Below are positions 22,373 to 32,515 of a stretch of DNA of 64,000 nt, piece after piece (the first letter of the stretch is position 1; every line of letters starts with the position of its first letter). The DNA comes from Hemicordylus capensis (Eukaryota; Chordata; Lepidosauria; Squamata; Cordylidae). The stretch covers positions 267,724,687 through 267,788,686 of the forward strand of contig NC_069658.1 of NCBI RefSeq assembly GCF_027244095.1. The letters are read 5' to 3'. A program made the position numbers and the translations under genes. The notes beneath the pieces are model-generated. The model ran no database searches, was not told the DNA's origin, and saw nothing but the letters and a program-made list of their open reading frames with translations.

Positions 22373-22559
22373 TCATTTCTGCATTTAGGACACCAGTCTC
22401 AAAGAATTCACTCAAGCTTTTTTGGATCCAGACCGTGTGATTTCTGCTTTGTCTCTATATTTATCCACAGAAGAGATTCCTCTGTCTTCTTATTTCTACT
22501 CCCTCTCTAGCCTTCTCTCCTTTTTTAATAAGATGCTCATGAGGGACAGGGTAACCAAG

Positions 22560-22672
22560 GGACGGCTGTGACTCAGTGATAAAATACATACTTTACATCT
22601 AGAAGGTCCCAGGGTTCAATCCTTGGTATATTTAGATAGGTTTGGGAAAGGTCCCTGCCAGTCAGTCTGGTA
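22560..22672 (+). mobile_element. tRNA-headed SINE, 5' fragment
   Basis: A box GGCTGTGACTCAGTGATAAA, B box CAGGGTTCAATCC, then GGTTTGGGAAAGGTCCCTGCC. It stops where an antisense SINE of another family starts. Confidence 0.6.
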
Positions 22673-23195
22673 ACGTGTGCCATCAAGTCGGTGTTGACTC
22701 CTGGCGTGGCGACCACAGAGCCCTGTGGTCGTCTTTGTTAGAATACAGGAAGGGTTTACCATTGCCATCTCCCACTCAGTATGAGATGTTGCCTTTCAGC
22801 ATCTTCCTATATTGCTGCTGCCCGATATAGGTGTTTAGGAACATAGGAAACTGCCATATACTGAGTCAGACCCTTGGTCTATCTTGCTCAGTATTGTCTT
22901 CACAGACTGGCAGTGGCTTCTCCAAGGTTGCAGGCAGGAATCTCTCTCAGGCCTATCTTGGAGAGGCCAGGGAGGGAACTTGAAACCTTCTGCTCTTCCC
23001 AGAGTGGCTTCATCCCCTGAGGGGAATATCTTGCAGTGCTCACACAAGTCTCCCACTCATATGCAACCAGGGCAGACCCTACATAGCTATAGGGACAGTG
23101 TTTCCCATAGTCTGGGAAATTTTCCAGCAGGGATTTGAACTGGCAACCTCTAGTTTGCTAGTCACGTCATTTCCCCACTGCACCATTAGGTGGCA
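22673..23195 (-). mobile_element. tRNA-type SINE (ACTCGAC-tailed) split by a second SINE
   Basis: The 3' part is at 22673-22835 (GTGTTGACTCCTGGCG...CCCGATATAGGTGTTT) and the head at about 23095-23195 (GTTTCCCATAGTCTGG, CAGCAGGGATTTGAACTGGC). The intervening 22836-23096 is a 5S-headed SINE. Confidence 0.75.
22836..23096 (-). mobile_element. Composite SINE with 5S-like head, nested
   Basis: Antisense copy from GGAACATAGGAAACTGCC to GCAACCAGGGCAGACCCTAC. Flanks share GTGTTT on both sides, a likely short TSD within the older SINE. Confidence 0.8.
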
Positions 23196-23813
23196 GTCAG
23201 TGTAGTGCAGAACAAATAATTTTTGGTGGAGGAGCAGTGATCTGACTTCGTATAAGGCAACTTCTCCTGCCTGTTCAGGAGAGTTCAATTGCACCCCTTC
23301 AAATCTTTGGCTAATTTGAATATTATAAGTTCTTGGTGCACATTCAGAATAAACTGTTGCCTATATCATAAAGGACTGCCTTGCCCATTGCCTGGCAAAC
23401 TATTACTTACCTTAGTTATTCCTCAAAGTGGGGCTGCTTCTGTCCCTCCCCCTTTCTTTTTCCCCCTTCTTTCTTTCTTTTTTTGTATCCTCCTACCAAT
23501 GGCATTTTTTTGGATACAGTTTCTTAAGTAAAAAATTGCAGTTGCTAACTTTGCTGTTTATTCCTGTTTTATCATAATTTTTATTCATCTGTAAGAATTA
23601 CAATTTGTGTCTCTAGAGGAGATACGTCTCATGATTTAAGAAGCTTTATTCCATTGGCTGGTCAATGGAAAAATGAAATTTTGTGATAATGCTTACACTC
23701 TGTGGCATACATTTTTTAAATCTCAAGTAAAATTTGGCCCCACTTAGAACTTGTAATTTTGACTGTATAGTATTTGAATGACAATATTTCATGATGGGCT
23801 GTTTCCCTTTTAG
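23196..23813. other. Unrecognised; RPP14 5' intron sequence
   Basis: No exon-like feature until the acceptor GTTTCCCTTTTAG ending at 23813. Confidence 0.4.
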
Positions 23814-23829
23814 AGAGGTACTTACTAGT

Positions 23830-23927
23830 ATGATCGAATCTGGTGATGGCAAGGGCTCTAAGCCTGTTTCCTATGAAAGAATTGTTTTCAAGAATGCTTC
23901 TGAATATCATTATTTGAAGATCCAATT
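23830..23927 (+). CDS. RPP14: RPP14 coding exon 1
   Basis: Start ATG at 23830, 16 nt after an acceptor (CCCTTTTAG, exon from 23814). It encodes MIESGDGKGSKPVSYERIVF and on to the LKIQL block; matching residues to the mammalian protein begin at YER. The donor is GTAAGT at 23928, leaving two bases of a Leu codon (phase 2). The N-terminal 14 residues before YER do not resemble the mammalian start, so an alternative start cannot be excluded, but no other in-exon ATG is available. Confidence 0.9.
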
Positions 23928-24058
23928 GTAAGTTCATGTTTCAAATTTTTTGCTGATTTCCCTCCTTCTTTGTATTAAGAACTTTGTGCAGAGTATTAGT
24001 GTGTGCTCTGTGATGGATGAGCTTTACTAATACAATTTAATAAAAAAATAATTTTCAG

Positions 24059-24143
24059 GGAGTTCCAAGAAGCTGGCACAAGCCTAAATGCTGTTGAGTT
24101 CAAACAACTTATTATCTCGGCACTGAAACGGCTGCATGGTGAG
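24059..24143 (+). CDS. RPP14: RPP14 coding exon 2
   Basis: Acceptor ATTTTCAG, donor GTATGT. Encodes EFQEAGTSLNAVEFKQLIIS and ALKRLHGE. Completes the split Leu codon with its first base and ends in phase 0. The preceding intron is only 131 nt. Confidence 0.95.
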
Positions 24144-24169
24144 GTATGTTGTTGACTCTCCTGAAATAA

Positions 24170-25452
24170 CCGTTGGATTTTATTCTATTTTTGGACTTCC
24201 AAAATGCTTTTGATAAAGTTCCCCACCAAAGGCTCTTGAGTAAACTTAGCAGTCATGGGATAAGGGGACAGGTTCATGTGTGGATCGGTAACTGGTTGAA
24301 GGATAGGAAACAGAGAGTAGGAATAAATGGACAGTTTTCACAATGGAGGTAGGTAAGAAGTGGGGTTCCCCAGGGATTGGTACTGGGACCAGTGCTTGTT
24401 CATAAATGGTCTGGAAGTTGGGGTGAGCAGTGAAGTGGCCAGATTTGCAGATGACACTAAACTATTTAGGATAGTGAAACCCACAACAGATTGTGAGGAG
24501 CTCCAAAAACATCTCTTCAAACTGGGGGAGTGGGTGACAAAATGGCAAATGCAGTTCAATGTAAGCAAGTGTAAAGTGGTGCACATTGGAGCAAAAACCA
24601 CCAACTTCACATATACGCTGATGGGATCTGAGCTGTCGGTTACTGACCAGGAGAGGGATCTCGGGGTCATGGTGGACAGCTCATTGAAAGTGTCAACTCA
24701 GTGAACGGCAGCTGTGAAAAAGGCTAATTCCATGCTAGGAATCATTAGGAAGGGGACTGAAAATAAAACTGCTAATATAATAATGCCCTTATACAAATCT
24801 ATGGTGCGGCCACATCTGGAGTACTGTGTATAGTTTTGGTCACTGTATCTTAAGAAGGATATTGTAGAACTGGAAAGGGTGCAGAAGAGGGCAACCAAAA
24901 TGTTCAGGGGCCTGACACACTTTCCTCATGATGCTTGGCTACAGCATCTGGGGCTTTTGAGTTTGGAAAAAAGGTGACTATGGGGAGACATGATCGAGGT
25001 GTATAAAATTATGCATGGAGTGGAGAGGGTAGACAGAGAGAAATTTTTCTCCCTCTCTCACAACACTAGAGCCAGGGGTCACCCCATGAAACTGAAGGTT
25101 GGGAAATTTACGACTGACAAGAGGAAGTACTTTTTCAAACAGCACATAATTAATCTATGGAATTCTTTGCCATGGGATGTGGTTATGGCCACCAGCGTGG
25201 ATGGCTTTAAAAGGGGCTTGGACAAATTCATGGAGGACAGGTCTATTGAAGGCTACTAGTCTGGTGGCTATGGGCCATCTCCAGCCTCAGAGGCACGATG
25301 CCTCTCAATACCTGTTATGGGGGAGCAACAGTAGGAGAGAGGGCATGCACATACCTCTTGCCTGTGGGCTCCCCAGAGGCATCTAGTGGGCCACTATGTG
25401 AAACAGGATGCTGGACTAGATGGGCCTTGTGCCTGATCCAGCAGGGATATTC
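24170..25452 (+). mobile_element. CR1 LINE, RT and 3' end, in RPP14 intron
   Basis: Starts inside the RT (FQNAFDKVPHQRLLSKLSSH) and continues through FADDTKLFRIVKP, WQMQFNVSKCKVVHIGAK, ERDLGVMVDSSLK, LYKSMVRPHLEYC, NTRARGHPMKLKVGKF and LWNSLPWDVVMATSVDGFKR, then the 3' UTR and an ATTCTTATAC end. 5' truncated, with several frameshifts. Same orientation as the host gene; starts 26 nt after the exon donor. Confidence 0.9.
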
Positions 25453-25905
25453 TTATACTCGAGGAGTTAATCAGAGAGTAGGATGTTTAGAGTCCCTTGA
25501 TTAAATACTTCCCCTGCACAGAGGAAAGACTGCTGGTACAGTATTGATCTTTTGCAGATGAGAACCACTGCAGATAGGTCTTGATCTCTTAAAAACAGAA
25601 GCAGAAAAGTATATAGGTGTGTTCAGCAACTCCTATTTTGCAGAGCTTACCCGCCTTCCTGTCCACGATTCTTAATTTCAGTACTATTTTTTCCAACTTG
25701 CAGTGAAGTGTGTTGAAAGAAATACAGATTTTTCTGCAAAATGTAAGCTAAACACCAGAGTGATAATTAGTGCTGATTTCTCTCTCCCCATACTGGAATA
25801 AGACTTTGAAAAATGCAATACAGCTGAATTAGCTAGGAGGGTTATCTTTGGCTTGTTTTAGAAGAACTTAAAGCATTTCCTAATAACAATGGCATATTTC
25901 CTTAG

Positions 25906-25982
25906 GTTGGTGCAGCCTTGCCTGTTGATGTGCTGACATATGAGGAAAAAACTTGGTCTGCAATACTTAGAGTACCTAGCCG
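25906..25982 (+). CDS. RPP14: RPP14 coding exon 3
   Basis: Acceptor ATTTCCTTAG, donor GTAAGA. Encodes VGAALPVDVLTYEEKTWSAI and LRVPS plus two bases of an Arg codon. LTYEEKT is the most conserved stretch of the family. Confidence 0.95.
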
Positions 25983-26605
25983 GTAAGAAACTTGAAATAA
26001 AACTTTTTGAAAGACACTGAAATAGATTTTTTTTCTTATTGAACAAAAGTAATAGTCTCTACATATAAAGAGAACTACTTTTATTTTAATTAAATGAGTG
26101 AGTGTTAGAAGCTGGGTTGATTTGTAGCATTGTTGCTACCTTGATGCCACCAAATGGTGTGTTAGGTGTGAGGCTTTTCTTTTTGAGATTATTTCTGTGA
26201 TGCTCCAGCAAAGTCAGGGCTGAAAAATTTCAGGCTCTTGGTGCCAGAATCAAGGGCATAGGTGCCAGACCTACACAACAATAACAAACTTCTCAAATAC
26301 CTAAGCAATACCCAGATTTCTGAGTAACTCGGATTTTTCCAGTGCTGTGTAAGGTGGTCTCTTAACCGGAAAAGATATTTGAAAACTAAATTGTTACTTG
26401 CTAAATTTATTCTGGCTTGCAACGTTTTCCAACAACCTGGACTGGAGGATCATACCTCTTAGTCTGAAAGTATTTTTCCTGTCGGATCAGGAATAGTCTT
26501 TTATATTCACCCTTTTTTTTGCTGTCATGTAATAATATGATTTGTCTTACGTGAGAACTTTTTGTATAGTTTTCAGTAACATACCTAATTCTGTCACTTG
26601 TACAG

Positions 26606-26684
26606 TGGCCTGGTGAAACTGTGGAGTGCCCTAACACTGCTTGGTTCCTGCCAGAACAGAAAGTGTGCTTTTAGGGTGATACAG
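26606..26684 (+). CDS. RPP14: RPP14 coding exon 4
   Basis: Acceptor CACTTGTACAG, donor GTAAGA. Encodes GLVKLWSALTLLGSCQNRKC and AFRVIQ; ends in phase 0. Confidence 0.95.
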
Positions 26685-28455
26685 GTAAGATTTAAGAAAC
26701 AAGCCAATTAATCTAACCCATATCTATCATAAGGGCATCTAAGGATATGATGCCTGGTCACTTCACAGTTTGTTTGATATTTGGTTGTAGTGTATGCACC
26801 ACTATTTGTTAACAGCAAAGATTTATATCCTGCTTTTCTTGGAGAGTCAAAGCAACATATATTAAATAGTGCAAATAAGGAATTTGTGATGTTCATTGCT
26901 ACATTGAGATAGATTGTTCTTTTGTAGTGAAATGTCTGAAATATCACTTTATATCCTATTCCTTGGATATTATAACCCCAAATTATTGAAACTTGAATTT
27001 ATGGATAGGCCATTTGGATCATGTGTTAATACTGATTAATCAGAATTCTTTTTTACACTGTTCAGTTAATTATTCACTCCCCCCACTACAGTTGGCTGAT
27101 CGAAGTTAACATCTATCTAATCTACTTGTTTAATAAAAATGGTTGTTTCGCTGGGTCTTTCAAAGTTTAGAAATCTGAGTGTTCATATTGGTCAAAACCT
27201 TTTTTTCCTCTTTTTATATTTGAAGTTTTTTCAAAAGGCATAGCATTTGTGTGTTTCAGGGTGGTGAGATTTGAGGATGCAACCTTGTGAGACTTGCTTG
27301 GAATCTGATACAGTCACTTCCATTCTACACATGCTACTTTATACTTGGCACTCTATTTATGGAACTCCTTCCCCTGTGAGGCTTGCCTGGCACTGACACT
27401 GTTTTTCATTGCCACACAAAAGCCTGTTTATTTCCAACTTCTCATATCTGATATTGTTGTTTTTATTTGGTTTTTAAAAATGTGTGTGTTGTTTTACAAT
27501 TTATTATGTTGTCCAGTTTCAGTCATCATGTGGAGCCAGGACTGAATGCTGGTTTCACATCAGGCTTGGCAGTGCACACTCTCCTCTCCTTCATGCTGAG
27601 AAGTGGAATTATTCTACTTCTGTTCTGATCCTGGCTTAACATGCAAGGATCCATTGCAGTGTCTGAACTGGGCAGTCCTGGCTTATTGAAGCCAAAGTTT
27701 GCAAATAATCCAGCATCTGAATAATATCCTGAATCAGGATCTGGTTTATTTGGAATTTAGTTACATTCCTGAATTCTCCTGATCCAGACAGAAATCACAT
27801 CTTGGCATGTTCTAAGCCAGGGTCAGAAGTAGAATCATTCTTCCCCTTGAATGTGAAGGGGGGTTGGGGGAACTTGCATGCTGAAGTGAGGAGATGTCTC
27901 ATGAAACAAGGATTTGCTCTTAGCTCTGAGTGATGTCTGAACTGGGCCATTGATTTCTGGATTGTCTTAGTTGTTGTGAACCATACTGATAATCTCATTG
28001 AAGAGTGGCAAATAAATAAATAATACTTTCCTGTTTGATCATCTTGTAGCCATATTTGTGGGGGGAAATTCTTCTCCCTCCCTGGCCGCATTTTTTTCCT
28101 TGGCTGCTCTTTGAATACAAATTATTGTGTTAGCTCTTGCCAGCAACTGGTTTCACTGGAAACCTGCTGATAGTTGAAGCATAACTTGAGCAAACGGTGC
28201 TCTCCATCTTCCTCAGCATTCCTCACTGAAATGCCTAACTTAACTCAGCCACTTAACTTGTAGCTCCTAGGCTTACATTATTGTGGTGGTGGGGGGTGGG
28301 GGAGAAAAGGTCTTGAGAGGAATCAAACACACTTCTACTCAGTTGGTTCTGCTTGCTCATTTTGTTTGATGCAGAGGGAATTAACTTGGTGACTAATAAC
28401 TTCCTTGGGTCCTTTTCATATGTTGTGTGTGTGTGTATGTGTGTTCTCTCCTCAG
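26685..28455. other. RPP14 last intron; contains an old L2 fragment
   Basis: At 27340-27545 a + strand reading (LYLWNSFPCEACLALTLF) resembles an L2 C-terminus and 3' UTR. The rest is unrecognised; a short (GT)n lies at 28424-28443. Confidence 0.5.
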
Positions 28456-28512
28456 ACCTCTCCTTTTCTTCTTGCTCTAGCTGGGAACAGCAGAGAATTA
28501 GTGCTGGACTGA
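28456..28512 (+). CDS. RPP14: RPP14 last coding segment
   Basis: Acceptor TTCTCTCCTCAG, then TSPFLLALAGNSRELVLD and TGA at 28510-28512. The exon does not end here: it continues through 33 nt into the HTD2 reading frame with no splice site needed. Confidence 0.95.
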   Translation, partial: TSPFLLALAGNSRELVLD

Positions 28513-28545
28513 ATACACTGAAAAGGAAACCACTTGAGCACCAAT
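28513..28545 (+). promoter_or_regulatory. Intercistronic spacer RPP14-HTD2
   Basis: 33 nt between the RPP14 stop and the HTD2 ATG. It contains no ATG and a second TGA in the RPP14 frame at 28519-28521; the two ORFs are in the same frame. The short, AUG-free spacer fits termination-reinitiation or a shared-exon alternative transcript; the sequence alone does not decide. Confidence 0.7.
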
Positions 28546-29070
28546 ATGCTGATAACATTGTCTAAATGTAGAATTTTTTGTGTGAGATCCCACAGAATGT
28601 TCCTCACCAAGCCAAATGCTACTACTCCATTCCTTGCTGAAACCTATGTCCAGCATTTACGTGTACAAGTTGGAGAGAAAGCTGAACTCACAAAAACATT
28701 TACCCAGAAGGATGTTGTTACCTTTTCGGACTTAACAGGGGACACAAACCCATTGCATCTGGATGAAGATTATGCAAAGAGGACAAGATTTGGGAGAACA
28801 GTTGTACATGGGGTTCTGATCAATGGACTTATCTCTGCCATTCTGGGTACTAAAATGCCTGGTCATGGCTGTGTGTTTATTTCTCAGGAAATTAATTTTC
28901 CAGCCCCTTTGTATGTTGGGGAAAAGGTCTTAGCTGCCGCAGAACTGAAGAAGCTGAAGAGAGGTCTTGCTTATATCTCAGTGTCATGTACAGTCATAGA
29001 AAGTGGCAAGACTGTTATGGAGGGTACAGTTAAAGTCATGGTGCCAGAAGATCAGAATTCCAGGTCCTGA
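28546..29070 (+). CDS. HTD2: HTD2, mitochondrial 3-hydroxyacyl-thioester dehydratase
   Basis: HTD2 dehydrates 3-hydroxyacyl-ACP to trans-2-enoyl-ACP in mitochondrial type II fatty acid synthesis, which feeds lipoate production and respiratory assembly. The uninterrupted 174-residue ORF (human 168) begins [19 protein letters not shown], an arginine-rich, acid-free presequence expected to target mitochondria. Residues about 35-170 form a MaoC-like hotdog domain with the hydratase-2 motif: [13 protein letters not shown] gives the catalytic pair D66 and H71, and [10 protein letters not shown] (82-91) the conserved strand-helix turn. I chose the ATG at 28546; the frame opens slightly upstream at a non-ATG codon. 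It shares its exon and mRNA with RPP14. No defects are seen. Confidence 0.96.
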   Translation: MLITLSKCRIFCVRSHRMFLTKPNATTPFLAETYVQHLRVQVGEKAELTKTFTQKDVVTFSDLTGDTNPLHLDEDYAKRTRFGRTVVHGVLINGLISAILGTKMPGHGCVFISQEINFPAPLYVGEKVLAAAELKKLKRGLAYISVSCTVIESGKTVMEGTVKVMVPEDQNSRS

Positions 29071-29839
29071 CTGTGGTACATCATCTTCTTAAGCAATAGG
29101 TCATGAATAGTGGGCATGGACACCTATTCAGTTCCTTTTAAAAGACAAAACTTATTGTAAGCTGTACAGTACTGTGATTTAAAGCCTAAGGCATGTATAA
29201 CAAAGATCAGTACATCCTGTTTCTACATCTGTGTTCTTTACTCATAAAATGAAGTTTCTGAAGTTCAAAATCATGCATTGGGAACTCTGGTTAGTTGGGG
29301 AAATAGGGTGAAAAAACACCGTGCAAAGGAGAATGTTCAGGGACCAGAAAAAATGACTACTGGTAGCGGAACCTCTACTAATACTGGAAAAATAACCAGA
29401 AATTCATATGGAGGAAAAAAGGCAATAGGAGGTGATGTGGGCTAAAGGCCGGGTGTGGAAAACCTCCTGGTGGGGAAGAACTGCTTTCAGGTCTGGGGCC
29501 ATCCTGTTTGCTCAGGCCAGGCTTCAGAGCTCCCGCAGTAAAACTGCAATCAGTGAGCAAGCCTTCATTAAAATCATCTGGTCTTTGAAAGCCTGTTTGA
29601 AAAGCTAGGTCTTGGTCATGCATCTGCTGGTACAGAGTGAGGGGGAGTCATGCAGGTCTCCCTGAGGACATTCCATAATGTTGGTGCCTCCACAGAAAAG
29701 GCCCTTGTCCTCTTAAAATTGTGGAACTGGTGTCTGTAAATATGGTGGCCTTAAGTAAATTGTTTGAACTCACTTAGTTCATTGCAGAAAAGTCTGATAT
29801 TCTCCTCACAAAAACATTCCCCTTTAGCTCTTTATTTTA
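29071..29839. other. HTD2 3' UTR and flanking sequence; possible LINE remnant
   Basis: No canonical AATAAA was noticed in the first 300 nt after the stop. 29550-29760 read on the minus strand looks like a degraded L2/L3-type C-terminus (AFSVEAPTLWNVL). Confidence 0.4.
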
Positions 29840-29975
29840 AAGAGCTGCACAACTTTGGCTCTTCTGCCGACATTGGACTACAATTCCCATAATTCCTAAC
29901 TATTGGCAACTCTGGTTGGGGATGAAGGAAATTGTAGTCCAAAAACAGCTGGAGGGTCAAAGTTGTTTAGCTCTG
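29840..29975. mobile_element. Palindromic hAT-type MITE, diverged copy
   Basis: Inverted repeat with the core TTGGACTACAATTCCCATAA ... GGAAATTGTAGTCCAAAAAC, ends near AGAGCTGCACAACTTTG and CAAAGTTGTTTAGCTCTG. TSD no longer recognisable, the oldest of the four copies. Confidence 0.75.
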
Positions 29976-30976
29976 TGCTAAAGACTGGTTAAGATATGAG
30001 CTACATCTGCATTCTGAATTAATTGATCTGAATGTAAACTTTAAATGGCTATAGTACAGATCACCCTCTCTACCTTAAAGGGGAATTTGTTTCATAGAGT
30101 TGTATTGCCATTCTGTTACCTTTGTTACTCTTTGTTACCAGGACTACAAGAGAAAAAGCAGATTTAATCTAATTTGTAGATGTAGAATCAAGGCATTTGT
30201 TCCCTGCTGAAATACCATGATCCATACATGTTACGTTTCATGGAAAAGTGGATCCTTTGATTTCTGGGAGCATCTTTGGGATGTGTATCAAACCTGTATG
30301 AACATACATTTTTTTCAGTTATTGTAGTTGTGGCCCAGGATTCCTTACATCCTGTTTATTTATGAATAGCTGCTTTGATTTCTTTATGAGAAACAGTGAA
30401 TTAAAAACAGGGAAGAAATGGAGCATGTGTTTTGCAATGACACAAGGGTGTTTCCTGTTCTTCAACTCAAAATAATGTGAAGCATTGTGAAGCATCAGTC
30501 AGTTGATTCTCTTGTTTGCCAGTCGTCATATTTACCAAATACCAAGCATTTATCTAGTGCCTATGTTCTTGTCTTAGAGCAGCCTGTCTACTGTGTCAGA
30601 TACTGAAGTAGAGGACACTCAAGAAGCTGTTTTCTCCACTCCGCCCCCTGCCCGCCCACCGCACACTTGAAGTGGAATGTTGGCATACTGTATATCCTTG
30701 TTGTGAGATGTGCCAGTTGCATATCTCACCCATTGTGATGAGATCTATATTGCAAGAGCCTCCAGAGCCACCATTTATTTACATCAGCAAGGAAGGAGGG
30801 CTCCTCTATCAAGCTCCTTATGAAGAGCAACTATCCAGACAGCCCTTTCACCATACTGTAACTAAGCTTAAGTATATGAACAGGAAATAATTACATATTC
30901 TTCCTCACTTTATCCTGGCTTCTACTTCCCTCCCCTTCTGTTGCCTCCCTTGTGTTAATTTTAGCCTGTGAGGTCA
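29976..30976. other. Intergenic, nothing recognised
   Basis: About 1 kb between HTD2 and PXK without supported features. Confidence 0.35.
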
Positions 30977-31135
30977 CTGGAACACAGGAAGTTGCCTTGT
31001 ACCAAGTCAGACCATTGGTCCATCTAGCTCAGTATTGTCTACCCAGACTGGCAGCGGCTTCTCCAAGGTTACAGGCAGGAGTCTCTCTCAGTCCTATCTG
31101 GGAGACGCCAAGGAGGGAACCTGGAGCTGTAGTTC
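30977..31135 (-). mobile_element. Composite SINE fragment
   Basis: Antisense tail and body (ACACAGGAAGTTGCCTTGTA, GGCAGCGGCTTCTCCAAGGT); the head is missing. Confidence 0.75.
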
Positions 31136-32187
31136 CATGTATGCAAAGAGCACAATATGATCAGTACTATTATTACTAAGGTGACATGGAAAAGTGCCAT
31201 TTCAGATGACACAGAGAAGTGCAAATAACAGGTTATTATATCCACGTACCACCTCAAAGTCTAGAGTAGCTCAGATACTTGCGGGTGAGGCTAATGCTTT
31301 CAAACTGCTGGTAAGCAACATGGAAATTTTTTAATTTGTACACCACCCCAAGCTTCGTGTCTGGGCGGTTAACAAAAAAATAAAACAAGTTCAAACATAC
31401 ACAAACGTCTTAAAACACTTGTGTCGGAATAGAACGATCTAGGCCTGTAGCCTCACCACTTGAAAGTAAATAGAAGATGCCACAAATTGACCCCAAAGCA
31501 AGGGGTCTTTGTGTGTGTGTGACTTGTGAAAGCAGCTGCTCTTCCTGGAACAGACTTATAGGGGTTGTTACCCCACATTGCACGCACCAACCCATCCACT
31601 CTCCAGTCACAGTTCTAGTTTTATTAATAACAGAAAAGGAGCTGCTCTTATATTCAGGCTGATGTTCACCGCTAGCTGTGCTATCAATCTTGAGTTCCTG
31701 ACTTGCAAAAAGTCTCAAGCTCTGCTTTTCAAGAGTCCTAGCAGAAGGTGGTTAAGTTGACATTTAGTGCATACAGTAAAGTAGATAAGGGAGAAACAAC
31801 CACACACCCAGGGAAAGCATTGTCTTAATGACTTCATTATTTGACATATAAGGGATGCTGGGAGTTCTCTAGTGACTGTTCAATCTGCAAGGGGTTTTGG
31901 TGCTCCCTGGAGCACAGCCAGGCAACACTGTTGTGATGGAACAAAGGAGCAATAATTAAGACAGGCTTAGAGCTCTGTCATATGCTATGGGGGTTCCCAT
32001 TTATCTGCTTTGTCTAACACTAAAGCATAACAAGAGGATACCAGCAGCTGAAAGATGCCTTGAGAAATCATGGCTGCAGGACGAAAGTTTACAGTGCGTC
32101 TTCACTGAAAGCAGACATGTGGCAATCAGTACTTTTGTACATGTAGCAGACACTGTGTGGTTGATGAGGGAGGGTTCCATGTAGATC
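31136..32187. other. Intergenic; short L2 3' tail at 31325-31420 (minus)
   Basis: GTACACCACCCCAAGCTTCG with TGGGCGGTTAACAAAA is the antisense L2 3' UTR phrase. The rest is unrecognised. Confidence 0.5.
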
Positions 32188-32515
32188 TTAGGAACATAGG
32201 AAGCTGCCTTATACCAAGTCAGACCATTGGCCCATCCAGCTCAGTATTGTCTACCCAGACTGGCAGCAGCTTCTCCAAGGCTGCAGAGAGGAGTCTCTTA
32301 GCCCTATCTTGGAGATGTCAGGGAGGGAACTTGGAACCCTCTGCATGCTGAAGGTATTGCAGAACCTTATGCTTTTTTCAGAGCAGTTCTATCCCCTAAG
32401 GGGAATATTTTAGTGTGCTCACAGGTAGTCTCCCATTCAAATATAAACCAGGGTGGACCTTGCTTAGCAAAGGGGGCAATTCATGCTTGCTACCGCAAGA
32501 CCAGCTCTCTTCTTG
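32188..32515 (-). mobile_element. Composite SINE with 5S-like head, full length
   Basis: From GGAACATAGGAAGCTGCC to CTACCGCAAGACCAGCTCTC. The 5S-like block is seen as the complement TTGCTTAGCAAAGGGG near 32459 preceded by AGTCTCCCATTCAAATATAA. Confidence 0.8.

Larger units (their letters stand above)
23814..28512 (+). other. RPP14: RPP14 gene, coding part (five coding exons)
   Basis: RPP14 is a small protein subunit of nuclear RNase P and RNase MRP, the ribonucleoproteins that mature tRNA 5' ends and process pre-rRNA. The joined exons (23830-23927, 24059-24143, 25906-25982, 26606-26684, 28456-28512) give 396 nt, 131 codons plus TGA, against 124 residues in human; the extra 7 residues are all at the N-terminus. 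All introns are GT-AG and phases agree. Family-matching blocks are SYERIVFKNASEYHYLK, LNAVEFKQLIISALK, LPVDVLTYEEKTWSAILR, GLVKLWSALTLLGS, KCAFRVIQ and LLALAGNSRELVLD. Intron 2 hosts a CR1. The same mRNA carries HTD2 downstream. The gene looks intact. Confidence 0.95.

Noticed and set aside
28534-28545. HTD2 start at the first open codon (28534)
   Set aside because: It is TTG, not ATG; the ATG at 28546 begins a plausible mitochondrial presequence.
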